37,960 nucleotides of DNA, taken from positions 1-37,960 of the forward strand of contig JAHBXG010000033.1 of assembly GCA_019636565.1 (NCBI GenBank), written 5' to 3'. A model generated the notes under the pieces. It made no database searches. It was given only the letters and a program-made list of their open reading frames with translations, and was not told the origin of the DNA. Each line of letters starts with the position of its first letter. Position 1 is the stretch's first letter. The translations under genes and the position numbers were made by a program. Positions 25,176 through 33,782 of the stretch are shown here, one piece after another. Origin of the DNA: Phycisphaeraceae bacterium. Its GTDB lineage: Bacteria > Planctomycetota > Phycisphaerae > Phycisphaerales > UBA1924.

Positions 25176-27851
25176 ATGAGCGCAAAATGGCGTCGAAGTC
25201 TCGCGTGGGATGACCGGTTTTTCCCTTCTTGGGCGTGGCCCGCCAAAGCTGTGCTCCGCGCGTTCTCGTCGATCCCGCTGGCGGTTTCGCTATTGATTCT
25301 GGTCGCGACGTACGGCATTCTCGCGAGCGTCCCGGTGGGCGTGATCGTGCTGGGGCTGACGCAGTTGTTTTACGGCGTCACGCTCATTGCGGTCATCACG
25401 GTCGTGGCGACGGGGCTGATCGTCCCGGCCCGGTTTCTGATCTCCGATCCGGGGCGGCGGTTCCTTGTGTACGTCTTCGCGGTGCTGATCGCGGTCGGCG
25501 CGGGGTCGTTGTTGTGGATGCGATATCTCTGGCCCGTGCTTCACTACGACCCGGTGACGCATTCCGGCGTGCGGTTCTTTGCGCCCTTTATCGAAGCGAA
25601 CAAGGCGATCACGCTCCGGCGCTTGCCGGGGATGGAGATGTCCGAACTGGAGTTCTACGGCTGGTGGCCGCTTCGGGTGATCCTCGTGGCGTTCGTGCTC
25701 AACATGGTGGTCGCCACGCTGCGCCGCATCGAGTTCAATTACAAGAACATCGGAGTGCTCACCGTTCACACCGGGATCGTCCTGATCGGTCTGGGAAGCA
25801 TCTATTACAACGGGCTGAAGCGAGAAGGCGACACTCTTCTGCTGGCCGGGCAGATGCAGCCGGCAGAACCCGGCAAGGTGCGGGCAGAAGTTCCCGGTCC
25901 ACCGGTGAACTCGTTTTACGACGCCACCCGCGTTGCGCTCTACGTGCAGCAGATCAAGCAGTGGGGGGGCAACGGGCTGGAGCAGCGCCCGCTCACCGGC
26001 GTGCCTCGCTACAACGATTACAACCTTTCGGCATTTGGTGGCGAGTCCATCCTCGAATCCTCCGGTCGTAAGCGTCCGTGGGAGTCGATGCCCTCGCTCC
26101 CGGCGCTGGATATCGCGGTCCCCGATTCGCCTCTCGATCTCGTCGATCCGGATATCAAGTTCCGGATTGTGGGCTACGCCTCGTACGCCGAGACAACCGA
26201 GGATTGGCGCAAGGTTGATCCGGAACTGATCTCAAGCCTCCGCGAGGGATTCCGTTTCAATCCGCTTCGTTCGGTCTTCCTGCTGAGTGAACTGCCGGAT
26301 GAGACCGGCAAGAAGAACGACAAGCCTGTTTTCTCGTTCAATTTCCTGCCCAATCTGCCCGCGCGGCGCGTGGCGGTAAACGATGTGCTCGGCATCGAAT
26401 TCACGCTGGGTCCGGATGCGGGAATGAGCGACCAGCGCTGGCAGGATCTCACGGCTCAACTCCCGGTGGATACCGAGCACGCGCTGATCGTCGAGGTTCC
26501 TTCGAAAAAGCCGGATGAGCCGCCGGTGCGCAAGGTTGTTCCGGTCGAAGTCGGGACGCAGTTCACCGTGGACGGCTACAAGTTGACGGTGGAGCAACTC
26601 ACGCCCGAGCCGCCCTTCCCCATCGTCACCGAATCGCACAAGGGCGCGACCAGCAGCGTCGCGGTTGTGCGCGTCCAGCCGCCGACAGGCGACGGGTACA
26701 CGCGCTACGTCTATCACCGGTTCTCCGAACTGAATCAGGACATTCTCGATACCCCCAAGCCCGATGGTCGCATGAATCGGCGAGATGCCGATCCGGCGAT
26801 TCGTATCGCCTATATCGATGCGGCAATCGCGCAGGTCTACTTTGACGAACGTGCAAACGGAAATGAAAAGGGCAAGACTCGCGCCATCATCCGCCAGCGC
26901 GGCGGGGTGCTGCGAGTCGTTGACGACTTGCCGTCAAGCGGCCTGCTCTCAGAGTTCTTTCCGAAACTGAGCCTGCGCATCGATCAGCGCTGGGCTCACG
27001 CCGAGCGAGCCGACCGCCCCGTTCCAGTCGCCGACGATGAGCGCGACAAGCGCCAGATCGGAACGCACGACAAAGCTCTTCTTGCAGTTGAAGTCACACT
27101 TGCAGGGAACGATCTGTCGGGCAAAGCAACAGGCAACCGCGCCAAACCGTGGTCCACCATTGTCTGGCTGCCGTTCCAAAAATATCTCGGGATGCAGAAA
27201 GATGCCAACCGCCAGGTCATCCTGCCCGACGGGCGACTGATCGAACTTGCATTCGGCCGCTTGCGCCACGTGTTTCGGGACTTCGCGATCAGCCTCGTCG
27301 ATTTCAAGATGATCGCGTACGACCACAGAGGTGCGCCCCGGGACTTTGAGTCGGTTGTCCGTGTCCAGCCCGCGGGCTCCGAATCGCCAGCCTTCGTGCC
27401 CTACCAGCACGCGTGCAGCCTGAACGAACCGCTGACCGCGCCGTTTCTCTGGACGGATTCGCGTCCGTGGGTGGCGAATGCCGCGCTCCGCCTGGTGAGC
27501 GGGTTGAACCCCAACCAGTTCAAGATGAGCCAGGCTGCGTGGGATCAGGAGGGCTGGCGAGAATCACAGAAACTCGCCGACGCCGGGATGCTCGCGGCGC
27601 CGCGTGCGCGGTTCACGATTCTGCAGGTCGGCAACAACCCCGGCATCCACATTATCGCGCTGGGGGGCATTCTGATGGCGCTGGGGATTCCGTGGGCGTT
27701 CTATCTCAAGCCCTATCTGGTGCGCCGGGAGAAGCGCCAGATTCAGGAATTGGTTGCCAAGGGCGAGTATTTCCCACCGGGGCGCAAGCCCGGGCCCACC
27801 GTCGTCGTTGTCCGCAAGCAGCCCGCGCCCGAAACTGTCTCGACTCCCTGA
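25176..27851 (+). CDS. resB: ResB-like cytochrome c biogenesis protein (System II)
   Basis: An 891-residue ResB/Ccs1-type protein that, with CcsA, carries heme across the membrane and ligates it to CxxCH apocytochromes. Four N-terminal helices are visible from about residue 29 to 220, with a short loop after the third (PVTHSGVRFFAPFIEANKA) and a fourth ending in GLGSIYYNGL. A long extracytoplasmic domain of roughly 600 residues follows. The final helix (NNPGIHIIALGGILMALGI) is a ResB hallmark, and a basic cytoplasmic tail ends the protein. ATG 25176 is preceded by AAAGGG and is preferred over GTG 25122, which adds 18 polar residues. ccsA begins 15 bases after the stop. ResB proteins are often 350-650 residues, so this one is large. 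Confidence 0.88.
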   Translation: MSAKWRRSLAWDDRFFPSWAWPAKAVLRAFSSIPLAVSLLILVATYGILASVPVGVIVLGLTQLFYGVTLIAVITVVATGLIVPARFLISDPGRRFLVYVFAVLIAVGAGSLLWMRYLWPVLHYDPVTHSGVRFFAPFIEANKAITLRRLPGMEMSELEFYGWWPLRVILVAFVLNMVVATLRRIEFNYKNIGVLTVHTGIVLIGLGSIYYNGLKREGDTLLLAGQMQPAEPGKVRAEVPGPPVNSFYDATRVALYVQQIKQWGGNGLEQRPLTGVPRYNDYNLSAFGGESILESSGRKRPWESMPSLPALDIAVPDSPLDLVDPDIKFRIVGYASYAETTEDWRKVDPELISSLREGFRFNPLRSVFLLSELPDETGKKNDKPVFSFNFLPNLPARRVAVNDVLGIEFTLGPDAGMSDQRWQDLTAQLPVDTEHALIVEVPSKKPDEPPVRKVVPVEVGTQFTVDGYKLTVEQLTPEPPFPIVTESHKGATSSVAVVRVQPPTGDGYTRYVYHRFSELNQDILDTPKPDGRMNRRDADPAIRIAYIDAAIAQVYFDERANGNEKGKTRAIIRQRGGVLRVVDDLPSSGLLSEFFPKLSLRIDQRWAHAERADRPVPVADDERDKRQIGTHDKALLAVEVTLAGNDLSGKATGNRAKPWSTIVWLPFQKYLGMQKDANRQVILPDGRLIELAFGRLRHVFRDFAISLVDFKMIAYDHRGAPRDFESVVRVQPAGSESPAFVPYQHACSLNEPLTAPFLWTDSRPWVANAALRLVSGLNPNQFKMSQAAWDQEGWRESQKLADAGMLAAPRARFTILQVGNNPGIHIIALGGILMALGIPWAFYLKPYLVRREKRQIQELVAKGEYFPPGRKPGPTVVVVRKQPAPETVSTP

Positions 27852-27866
27852 TTCGCGAGAACACCC

Positions 27867-29708
27867 ATGATCAACCCACTCCAAATGCCGCGCGTCCGCT
27901 TGGCGGTCTTGCGGGTTTGCTTCGCCGCGGCACTGGCCTGCTTTCCTCTCATGACGCGCGCTCAGACAGCACCCGACGGCAATGCGCATCCGGTAGCGCA
28001 ACCGATCGCTCGCGAATCGGCCGAACTTCCCAGCGCATTCGGCGAGCCGCCGCACATCGGCCAATCGCCATCGGTTTCGGAGAAATACGCGTTTGCGTCG
28101 CAGTTGAATCTGGAACCCTTGCGGTCTCTTGCGGTTTGGCACGACGGCCGCGTAAAGATTCTCGACACGCTCGCGCGGGAGACCGTTCTCAAACTGACCG
28201 GCAAGCGAAACTACTTCGATGTGGTGGCGACCGACAGCGCAAAGCCCGACTCCTCCGGCCTGCCCAGCGGCGCGGGGAAGAAACTGAACTACGACCCCGT
28301 GTTTACGCTGCTGGATCTCGTCATCGACCCAGCGTACTACTACGACCGACCGCTGCTGGCGGTGGATTACCTTCCGCTCCGTCGCGTCTTTCTGGAAGCC
28401 GCTTTTCCCAAGGACGATGCGGTTGTCGAACGCTGGCTGAAACTTCAGCGAATCAGCCCGCGCATGGTGAACGACTACGGGAAGCAGATCGCCGAGGAAT
28501 ACTTCGGCGAAGCTCCCTACCGCGACGCGCTCTCCAGACTCGATCAGCAGCTCGAAATGTGGCGTCTGAGCAAGGCCAACATGATGCTGGTCGCGCCCGA
28601 GTCGGCCGAGAAGCCCTGGCTCCACCTTTCGCAGCTCCCGCCATCAAGCCCCGTGCGTGCCGCGGCAGAGCGGCTCGGCGATGCCTGGCGCGAGCGTGAC
28701 GTTGCCAAAGCCAACGAGGCGATCGCGTCGCTCGCGTCAGACCTTCCGAACATCAACGCGGCGCAATACCCAACGTCGCGCCGGACGCTGGAACTGGCGT
28801 ACAACCGCGCGGGCGCGTTCGAGTGGGGAATGTGGGCGTATTTCTTCACGTTTCTCGCGCTGGTGCTCGGGTTCGGCACCGGCCGGAATTGGTTGCTCCG
28901 TTTGGGCGTCGGCATGCTCGTCGTGGCGATCGGTCTGCACGCCTTCGGCTTTGTCACCCGCTGCCTGATCGCCGAGCGCTTCGCGATCCAGAATCAGTTT
29001 GAGTCGATGACCGGGCTGTCGCTGTTCGCGGCGCTCGTGGGCTTTGTGATCCTTGTTCTCAAGCGCCAGTATCTATTCGGCGCCGCCGCGGCAGGCGTTG
29101 GGTTCCTCGTGCTCATCACCGCGACGCAGACCGCAATCCCCGGCCAGAGCATCGAACGCGAGGCCGCGATCCTGAACACCAGCATTCTGTTGAAGTATCA
29201 CGTGACCACCGTTCTGGTCAGTTACGGCCTGATCGCGCTGGGTTTCATTATCAGCACCTTCTATCTGATCACGCACTACGCCGCCAGGTTCCGTGCGCCC
29301 GGCGCCACGGTCGTAGCGCAGGTCGCACTTGGCTCGGCCAGTGGGCCGACAGTCACGGTGAACGCCGGCACGCCCGAGTTTTCTCCCGCGCGTCAGAAGA
29401 CGCTCGACGACCTCGATACGGCGCAGATGACTGTTCTGCAACTGGCCTTCTGGACGCTGGGCGTCGGAATTCTGCTCGGCGCCTGGTGGGCCGACCATTC
29501 GTGGGGCCGCTGGTGGGCCTTTGACCCGAAAGAAACCTGGGCGCTCATCACGTGGATCGTGTACCTGATCGTCATCCATCTGCGGGTCACGACGGGCCGG
29601 AACAAGGCACTGATCACCGCTTGGCTGAGTGTCATCGGGTTCTTTGTAATGCTGTGGACCTACTTCGGCGTAAACCTGCTTCTGCCGGGGTTGCACGCGT
29701 ACGCGTGA
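27867..29708 (+). CDS. ccsA: CcsA/ResC cytochrome c biogenesis protein with N-terminal periplasmic domain
   Basis: Heme-handling partner of ResB in System II. The WWD motif is WGRWWAFDPKETW at residues 546-558, with the helices and histidines around it typical of CcsA (KYHVTTVLVSYG, VYLIVIHLRVTTGR). A signal-like segment (residues 10-32) ends near TRAQTA. About 280 soluble residues then precede the first of roughly eight helices near residue 315. That soluble part includes LAVWHDGRVKILDTLARE, which resembles the region ahead of the CcsA core in other CcsBA-type proteins, and a long charged helical part. The ResB half is a separate gene 15 bases upstream. The 613-residue length is due to this extra domain. 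Confidence 0.92.
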   Translation: MINPLQMPRVRLAVLRVCFAAALACFPLMTRAQTAPDGNAHPVAQPIARESAELPSAFGEPPHIGQSPSVSEKYAFASQLNLEPLRSLAVWHDGRVKILDTLARETVLKLTGKRNYFDVVATDSAKPDSSGLPSGAGKKLNYDPVFTLLDLVIDPAYYYDRPLLAVDYLPLRRVFLEAAFPKDDAVVERWLKLQRISPRMVNDYGKQIAEEYFGEAPYRDALSRLDQQLEMWRLSKANMMLVAPESAEKPWLHLSQLPPSSPVRAAAERLGDAWRERDVAKANEAIASLASDLPNINAAQYPTSRRTLELAYNRAGAFEWGMWAYFFTFLALVLGFGTGRNWLLRLGVGMLVVAIGLHAFGFVTRCLIAERFAIQNQFESMTGLSLFAALVGFVILVLKRQYLFGAAAAGVGFLVLITATQTAIPGQSIEREAAILNTSILLKYHVTTVLVSYGLIALGFIISTFYLITHYAARFRAPGATVVAQVALGSASGPTVTVNAGTPEFSPARQKTLDDLDTAQMTVLQLAFWTLGVGILLGAWWADHSWGRWWAFDPKETWALITWIVYLIVIHLRVTTGRNKALITAWLSVIGFFVMLWTYFGVNLLLPGLHAYA

Positions 29709-29748
29709 TCGCCGGTGCGCCTTGAGCCTTGGTTGCGAGTGACGACGC

Positions 29749-30405
29749 GTGGGAAGACTGAAGCGGAGTTTCTTTGCACGAGAATCCGTCGATCTGGCGC
29801 CCGCCCTCATCGGCACGCGATTGGTCCGGCGCCTCGACGATGGCACGCTTCTCTCTGGCATCATCGTTGAAGTCGAGGCGTACATCGGCGTCAAGGATCG
29901 GGCCAGCCACGCCTTCGGCGGAAGGCGGACCGCCCGCAACCAGGCGATGTACGACGAGGCCGGAACCGCGTACGTCTATTTCACCTACGGCATGCACTAT
30001 TGCATGAACATCGTGTGCGCGGAACGGGGCGTGCCCCAGGCGGTGCTTCTTCGCGCGCTCGAGCCGGATCCGGCATCGCATGCAATCATGAGGCGGTACC
30101 GGGGAGTTGAATCGGAGCGATTGCTCTGCTCCGGCCCCGGCCGGCTCTGCCAGGCGATGGCGATCGACCGCGCTCTCAACGGGATTGACCTCTGCACGAG
30201 CGAACAGGCGTGGGTCGAATCGGTGCAATCTCCGGCTCGCGAAGTAGTTCGATCCAAACGCATCGGGATCGACTCCGCCGGGGTTTGGGCGAAGCGATTG
30301 CTCCGATGGTCGGAAAAGGCGAGTCGGCACGTCAGCAAGCCGGTGGACGGCAAACGTTCGGTTCGTGCGGCGATTCGGGGATCAAAGAATCGCAAGACAG
30401 CGTAG
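29749..30405 (+). CDS. DNA-3-methyladenine glycosylase (AAG/MPG family)
   Basis: A 218-residue base-excision repair enzyme that removes alkylated purines such as 3-methyladenine. Family motifs are FFARESVDLAPALIG near the start and the catalytic VEVEAYIG, in which Glu43 corresponds to human Glu125 and Tyr45 to Tyr127. His54 occupies the place of human His136. YVYFTYGMHYCMNIV and LLCSGPGRLCQAMAID follow, and the C-terminus is basic. The GTG at 29749 has no strong binding site, but the product begins where the family usually begins. It lies 40 bases after ccsA and may be read through from it. Confidence 0.93.
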   Translation: MGRLKRSFFARESVDLAPALIGTRLVRRLDDGTLLSGIIVEVEAYIGVKDRASHAFGGRRTARNQAMYDEAGTAYVYFTYGMHYCMNIVCAERGVPQAVLLRALEPDPASHAIMRRYRGVESERLLCSGPGRLCQAMAIDRALNGIDLCTSEQAWVESVQSPAREVVRSKRIGIDSAGVWAKRLLRWSEKASRHVSKPVDGKRSVRAAIRGSKNRKTA

Positions 30406-30480
30406 AGTTTGCCGAATCAAAGAGGAGACTGGGCAATCAGATATAGATGCCCCATCCATCGCCCCTTCGGGAGTGACCCT

Positions 30481-30954
30481 TTGTCCGAGCAACAGCCTCC
30501 ATCTTCGCAACAGCCGGCCAAGCAGCCCGCAAAGCAGCCCGAAGGCGGCACGCCGCCGATCCAGGTTGATTGGACTCTCTTGAAGAGTCTCGCCCCCTAC
30601 CCGCCCGAGGCCTTTCATTTCGTGAGTGAAGGGCTCTCGCACACCGTGCAGTCGATTCACGGCCAGAAAGACCACGCGCGAGATCTGACGCCGACGGACG
30701 AGAGCCGCCACATCAGCGGTCGCCAGCTCTGCATGGGCCTGCGCAACTTCGCCCTGCAGCGCTATGGGCTGCTCGCGCGGACCGTGCTGCACCGGTGGAA
30801 CATCAAGGGAACCGAAGACTTCGGCAAGATTGTGTTCGCCATGGTCGATGCCAATCTGATGCGCAAGACCGACGAGGACACGCCCGAAGACTTCCAGCAG
30901 GTCTTCGATTTTCACGAGGCCTTTCCCGCCGTCGCAGAAGTCGCTCGCGATTGA
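30481..30954 (+). CDS. Minf_1886 family protein (conserved in planctomycetes and verrucomicrobia)
   Basis: A 157-residue protein of unknown function. After a Gln/Pro/Lys-rich lead of about 28 residues, the conserved body runs YPPEAFHFVSEGLSHTV, RHISGRQLCMGLRNFALQRYG, then LHRWNIKGTEDFGKIVF and MRKTDEDTPEDFQQVFDF. This matches the Minf_1886 family as remembered, a lineage marker rather than a functional one. TTG 30481 is chosen because GGGAG (30469-30473) lies seven bases upstream. The frame is open back to a TTG at 30409, which would add 24 residues with no binding site. It lies between mpg and a PerM-type gene on the same strand. Confidence 0.85.
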   Translation: MSEQQPPSSQQPAKQPAKQPEGGTPPIQVDWTLLKSLAPYPPEAFHFVSEGLSHTVQSIHGQKDHARDLTPTDESRHISGRQLCMGLRNFALQRYGLLARTVLHRWNIKGTEDFGKIVFAMVDANLMRKTDEDTPEDFQQVFDFHEAFPAVAEVARD

Positions 30955-31000
30955 AGCCGGTTCGCGCGCTCCCGCCGCTGAAATCCGCTAGTCTTTGCCC

Positions 31001-32299
31001 GTGGAACACCAGGGCCAGAAATATCCTTCGGACGAAAAGTCCGCCACCACGTCCCCCCCGATCGACTGGAAGACGATGCGCCTCTGGCAGATCCAGCCGG
31101 TGCGCGATGTGCTCTTGGTATTGGTGATCGTCGGGCTTGTGTATCTGGGCTACATGGCCAGTCTCGTGACTGTTCCGATTCTCCTGGCGATCCTGCTCGC
31201 GTATCTGTTCGAACCGCTCGTGGCATGGCTGGTGCGAAAAAAGGTGACCTCCCGGCGGGGCGGCGCGCTGCTGATCATCCTCTTTGCTGTCCTTGTCATC
31301 GTGGTGCCGACGGTGCTGGGCGGCACCTTCGCCGTCGTGCAGGGAGTTCGCTTTGCCGAGACGACGACTCGGAACGTGGACCTGCTGATCCGATCAGTTG
31401 AGAAGCCGGACGATGAGCAACTCCGTGCGGGCATCAATAACGAAGGCTGGGGACGCGTCCGCGATTTTCTGGTCAAAGAGAACCAAAAGCGTGTGGAAGC
31501 CCGAGATGCCGCGGGCGATACCGAGGCCGCCGGGCTTGTGCAGTCTGTACTGATCTGGCTGCGTGACAACTCGCGGGAAATCGGCAAGCAGGCCGCGCTC
31601 ACCAGCGTCGGGGCCTTCGCGGTGGCCGCCAGCGTGCTGCGTTCCTTCGTCTTTCTGGTTTTCGGCGCGGCGCTGACCGCCTTCTTCTTTTTCTTCTTCT
31701 GCACCGGCTGGGGACAGGTGCTGGCGTTCTGGGAGAGCCTGATCCCCGAGCAGCGCAAGTGGCGTGTCATCGATCTGGTCCACCAGATGGATCAGGTCAT
31801 CGCCGGTTTTGTGCGCGGGCGGATCATCATCTGTGCGCTCGTCGGTGTCTGGGCCACTCTTGCGTACTGGCTTATCGGGGCGCCGGCGCCGCTGGTTTTT
31901 GGTCCGATGGTCGGCGCGCTGTTCATCGTGCCGTACGTGCATTCGCTGATGATCCCGATCGTGATCATCGCAATGGCGATCGATCCGAGCGGCGTCCATT
32001 GGCAGGCGACGTGGTGGTGGATTGTGCTGGGCCCGATTCTCGTCTACATGTCCTGCCAGGTAATCGATGACTACGTGCTCACTCCGACTATCCAGGGAAA
32101 TGCGACCGGAATGGACACGCCCACCATCGTGTTCGCCTCATTTGCGGGCGGCGCGTTGATGGGTGTGTACGGTCTGCTCATCGCGATCCCGGTCGCGGCG
32201 TGCATCAAGATCCTGCTCCGAGAGGTCTTCTGGCCCCGGTTCAAGGCGTGGGCGGAAGGACGTGCTCGGGATTTCCTGCCGATCGCGGACAAGCGCTAG
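31001..32299 (+). CDS. AI-2E/PerM family membrane transporter
   Basis: A 432-residue membrane protein with about eight helices. Typical family features are an N-terminal pair of helices ending in AYLFEPLVAWL, a charged extracytoplasmic stretch of about 120 residues, and helices with GALFIVPYVHSLMIPIV, QVIDDYVLTPTIQGNATGMD and FAGGALMGVYGLLIAIPVA. The family contains TqsA (autoinducer-2 export), PerM, and Na+/H+ antiporters, so the substrate cannot be named. Start codons TTG 30995 and GTG 31001 are both possible and neither has a clear binding site. It ends 19 bases from the convergent queF stop; no terminator hairpin is obvious in that gap. Confidence 0.88.
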   Translation: MEHQGQKYPSDEKSATTSPPIDWKTMRLWQIQPVRDVLLVLVIVGLVYLGYMASLVTVPILLAILLAYLFEPLVAWLVRKKVTSRRGGALLIILFAVLVIVVPTVLGGTFAVVQGVRFAETTTRNVDLLIRSVEKPDDEQLRAGINNEGWGRVRDFLVKENQKRVEARDAAGDTEAAGLVQSVLIWLRDNSREIGKQAALTSVGAFAVAASVLRSFVFLVFGAALTAFFFFFFCTGWGQVLAFWESLIPEQRKWRVIDLVHQMDQVIAGFVRGRIIICALVGVWATLAYWLIGAPAPLVFGPMVGALFIVPYVHSLMIPIVIIAMAIDPSGVHWQATWWWIVLGPILVYMSCQVIDDYVLTPTIQGNATGMDTPTIVFASFAGGALMGVYGLLIAIPVAACIKILLREVFWPRFKAWAEGRARDFLPIADKR

Positions 32300-32318
32300 C
32301 GGGGGCAATCCACTTCGC

Positions 32319-32699
32319 CTATCGCAGCCAATGCTGGGGAACCTCGCCGTGCATCGCGAAAATCCGTGAGCGGATGCCGCCCCTGCCCCGCCAGTCGGTG
32401 CGGATCAGCAACCAATCTGGTTTCATCAGCCGGGTCAGGTCGTCGCGGATCTGGTTGGTGACGGCCTCGTAGTAAATACCTTCGTTGCGGAAGGACTGGT
32501 AGTAGAGTTTCAGGCTCTTGAGTTCAACGCACGTGCCGCCCGCCTTTGCGCCCCTGGGTTCGTATACCAGGGTCACCGAACCGAAGTCCGGGTGGCCCGT
32601 GACGGGGCACACGCTGGTGAATTCCTCGTTCACGTGCTCGATGACGAACGGCGTGTCGGCGGGGGTTGGAAAGGCTTCCAGGAGTTTGGCTTCGGGCAT
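32319..32699 (-). CDS. queF: NADPH-dependent 7-cyano-7-deazaguanine reductase (preQ0 reductase)
   Basis: Reduces preQ0 to preQ1 in queuosine tRNA modification. The 126-residue product is the short, unimodular form. The catalytic cysteine is Cys31 in SVCPVTGHPDFG, with Asp38 as its partner. The QueF signature ELKSLKLYYQSFRNEGIYYE is complete. No preQ1 riboswitch is needed or visible because the gene lies 15 bases after a TPR lipoprotein gene on the same strand, downstream of endonuclease IV. The other queuosine genes are not in the window. Confidence 0.96.
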   Translation of the reverse strand: MPEAKLLEAFPTPADTPFVIEHVNEEFTSVCPVTGHPDFGSVTLVYEPRGAKAGGTCVELKSLKLYYQSFRNEGIYYEAVTNQIRDDLTRLMKPDWLLIRTDWRGRGGIRSRIFAMHGEVPQHWLR

Positions 32700-32714
32700 G
32701 CCGAACAGTAGCGA

Positions 32715-33782
32715 TCAGCGATAGCGGTTGATCAGGTCGATCACGTATGTTTGACGCGGGTCCAACTGCACGCTCGTGCGGAGGTTGGTGAGCGCTTCGG
32801 AACGGAACGCATCGTTCTGCCGCTTGGAAAACTCGTACTCATTGAGCAGGCAGACGCCGACTCCGGTGTGGCCCGGGGCGTAGTTCGGATCGATCTCCAC
32901 TGAAGTGCGGAAGTACTTGAGCGCCTCGTCGTACTTGTACAGCTTGAACTCGGCGAAGCCCATCCGCTCGTATGCGGCGGCGGAGGGTTGGATCTTGATC
33001 ACCTGATTCAGCGTGTTCACCATCTCGTCGTAGCGACCGACTTTGCCGAGGCTGTTGGCGAGATTCAGCAGGAGGGGGGGCGAGAGTTCGACCTGCTCGA
33101 GGGCCTGCCGGTACTCGTTCACTGCATCCTGGTGACGGTTGAGGGCGCCGTAAATCGAGCCGAGGTTGGCGTGCGCCGGGCCGCTCTTGGGGTTGATCTG
33201 CACGGCGCGCTGCGCATATGCGAGGCCGCTGCCGGGTTCGTTCATTTCGAGATAGGCCGTTGCGATGTTCAGGTTGGCATCGAAGTCGTCGGGCTTGATC
33301 TCGAGCGCTTTCAGGTACGCCCGCACCGCATCGGTCAGGCGGTGCAGCAGTTGGAGCATCAGGCCCTGGCTGTAGCGGGGCTCGAAGCTCTGCGGCATCA
33401 GGTCGGCCGCCTGGCCGTAGCGAACCGACGCCGACTCGAAGTCCCCCTGCTTTCGGTAGATCTCGGCGGCGCCGATATAAGCCTGCGGCAGGCTCGGGTT
33501 GTTCTCGATCGCGCGCTCGAACTCGATCAGGGCGGGCCTCTGCATACCTGCCTTGGCGAGTGCCTCGGCTTTTTGCAGCGACGCGAGCGCGGTGCTTTCC
33601 TTTGTTCTGGGCGTCGCTTCGGGCACGTCGTGGATGACGGCTGGCGAGGTGGAGGCTTCGTCCTGATTGCTGGCGGGTCCACTGCTTCCTCCACCGGCGC
33701 AGCCGGTGATGGCAGCGGCGGTGCCGGCAAGCAGGAGACAAGCGCAGGAACGGTGGTAGTTTGAGAAGTGGCCGTGAATCAT
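32715..33782 (-). CDS. TPR-repeat lipoprotein
   Basis: A 355-residue exported lipoprotein. The signal peptide ends in ITGC (Cys28), then a Gly/Ser/Pro-rich linker. From about residue 65 to 330 it consists of tetratricopeptide repeats, for example PQAYIGAAEIYRKQGDFESA, DFDANLNIATAYLEMNEPGS and GPAHANLGSIYGALNRHQDA. TPR domains mediate protein binding; outer-membrane TPR lipoproteins often serve envelope assembly. No partner can be named. Its ATG overlaps the stop of the upstream endonuclease IV gene (shared ATGA at 33779-33782), so the two are probably translated together. Confidence 0.9.
   Translation of the reverse strand: MIHGHFSNYHRSCACLLLAGTAAAITGCAGGGSSGPASNQDEASTSPAVIHDVPEATPRTKESTALASLQKAEALAKAGMQRPALIEFERAIENNPSLPQAYIGAAEIYRKQGDFESASVRYGQAADLMPQSFEPRYSQGLMLQLLHRLTDAVRAYLKALEIKPDDFDANLNIATAYLEMNEPGSGLAYAQRAVQINPKSGPAHANLGSIYGALNRHQDAVNEYRQALEQVELSPPLLLNLANSLGKVGRYDEMVNTLNQVIKIQPSAAAYERMGFAEFKLYKYDEALKYFRTSVEIDPNYAPGHTGVGVCLLNEYEFSKRQNDAFRSEALTNLRTSVQLDPRQTYVIDLINRYR

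Noticed and set aside
32700..32714. preQ1 riboswitch upstream of queF
   Set aside because: Only 15 bases separate queF from the upstream TPR gene, too few for the aptamer.
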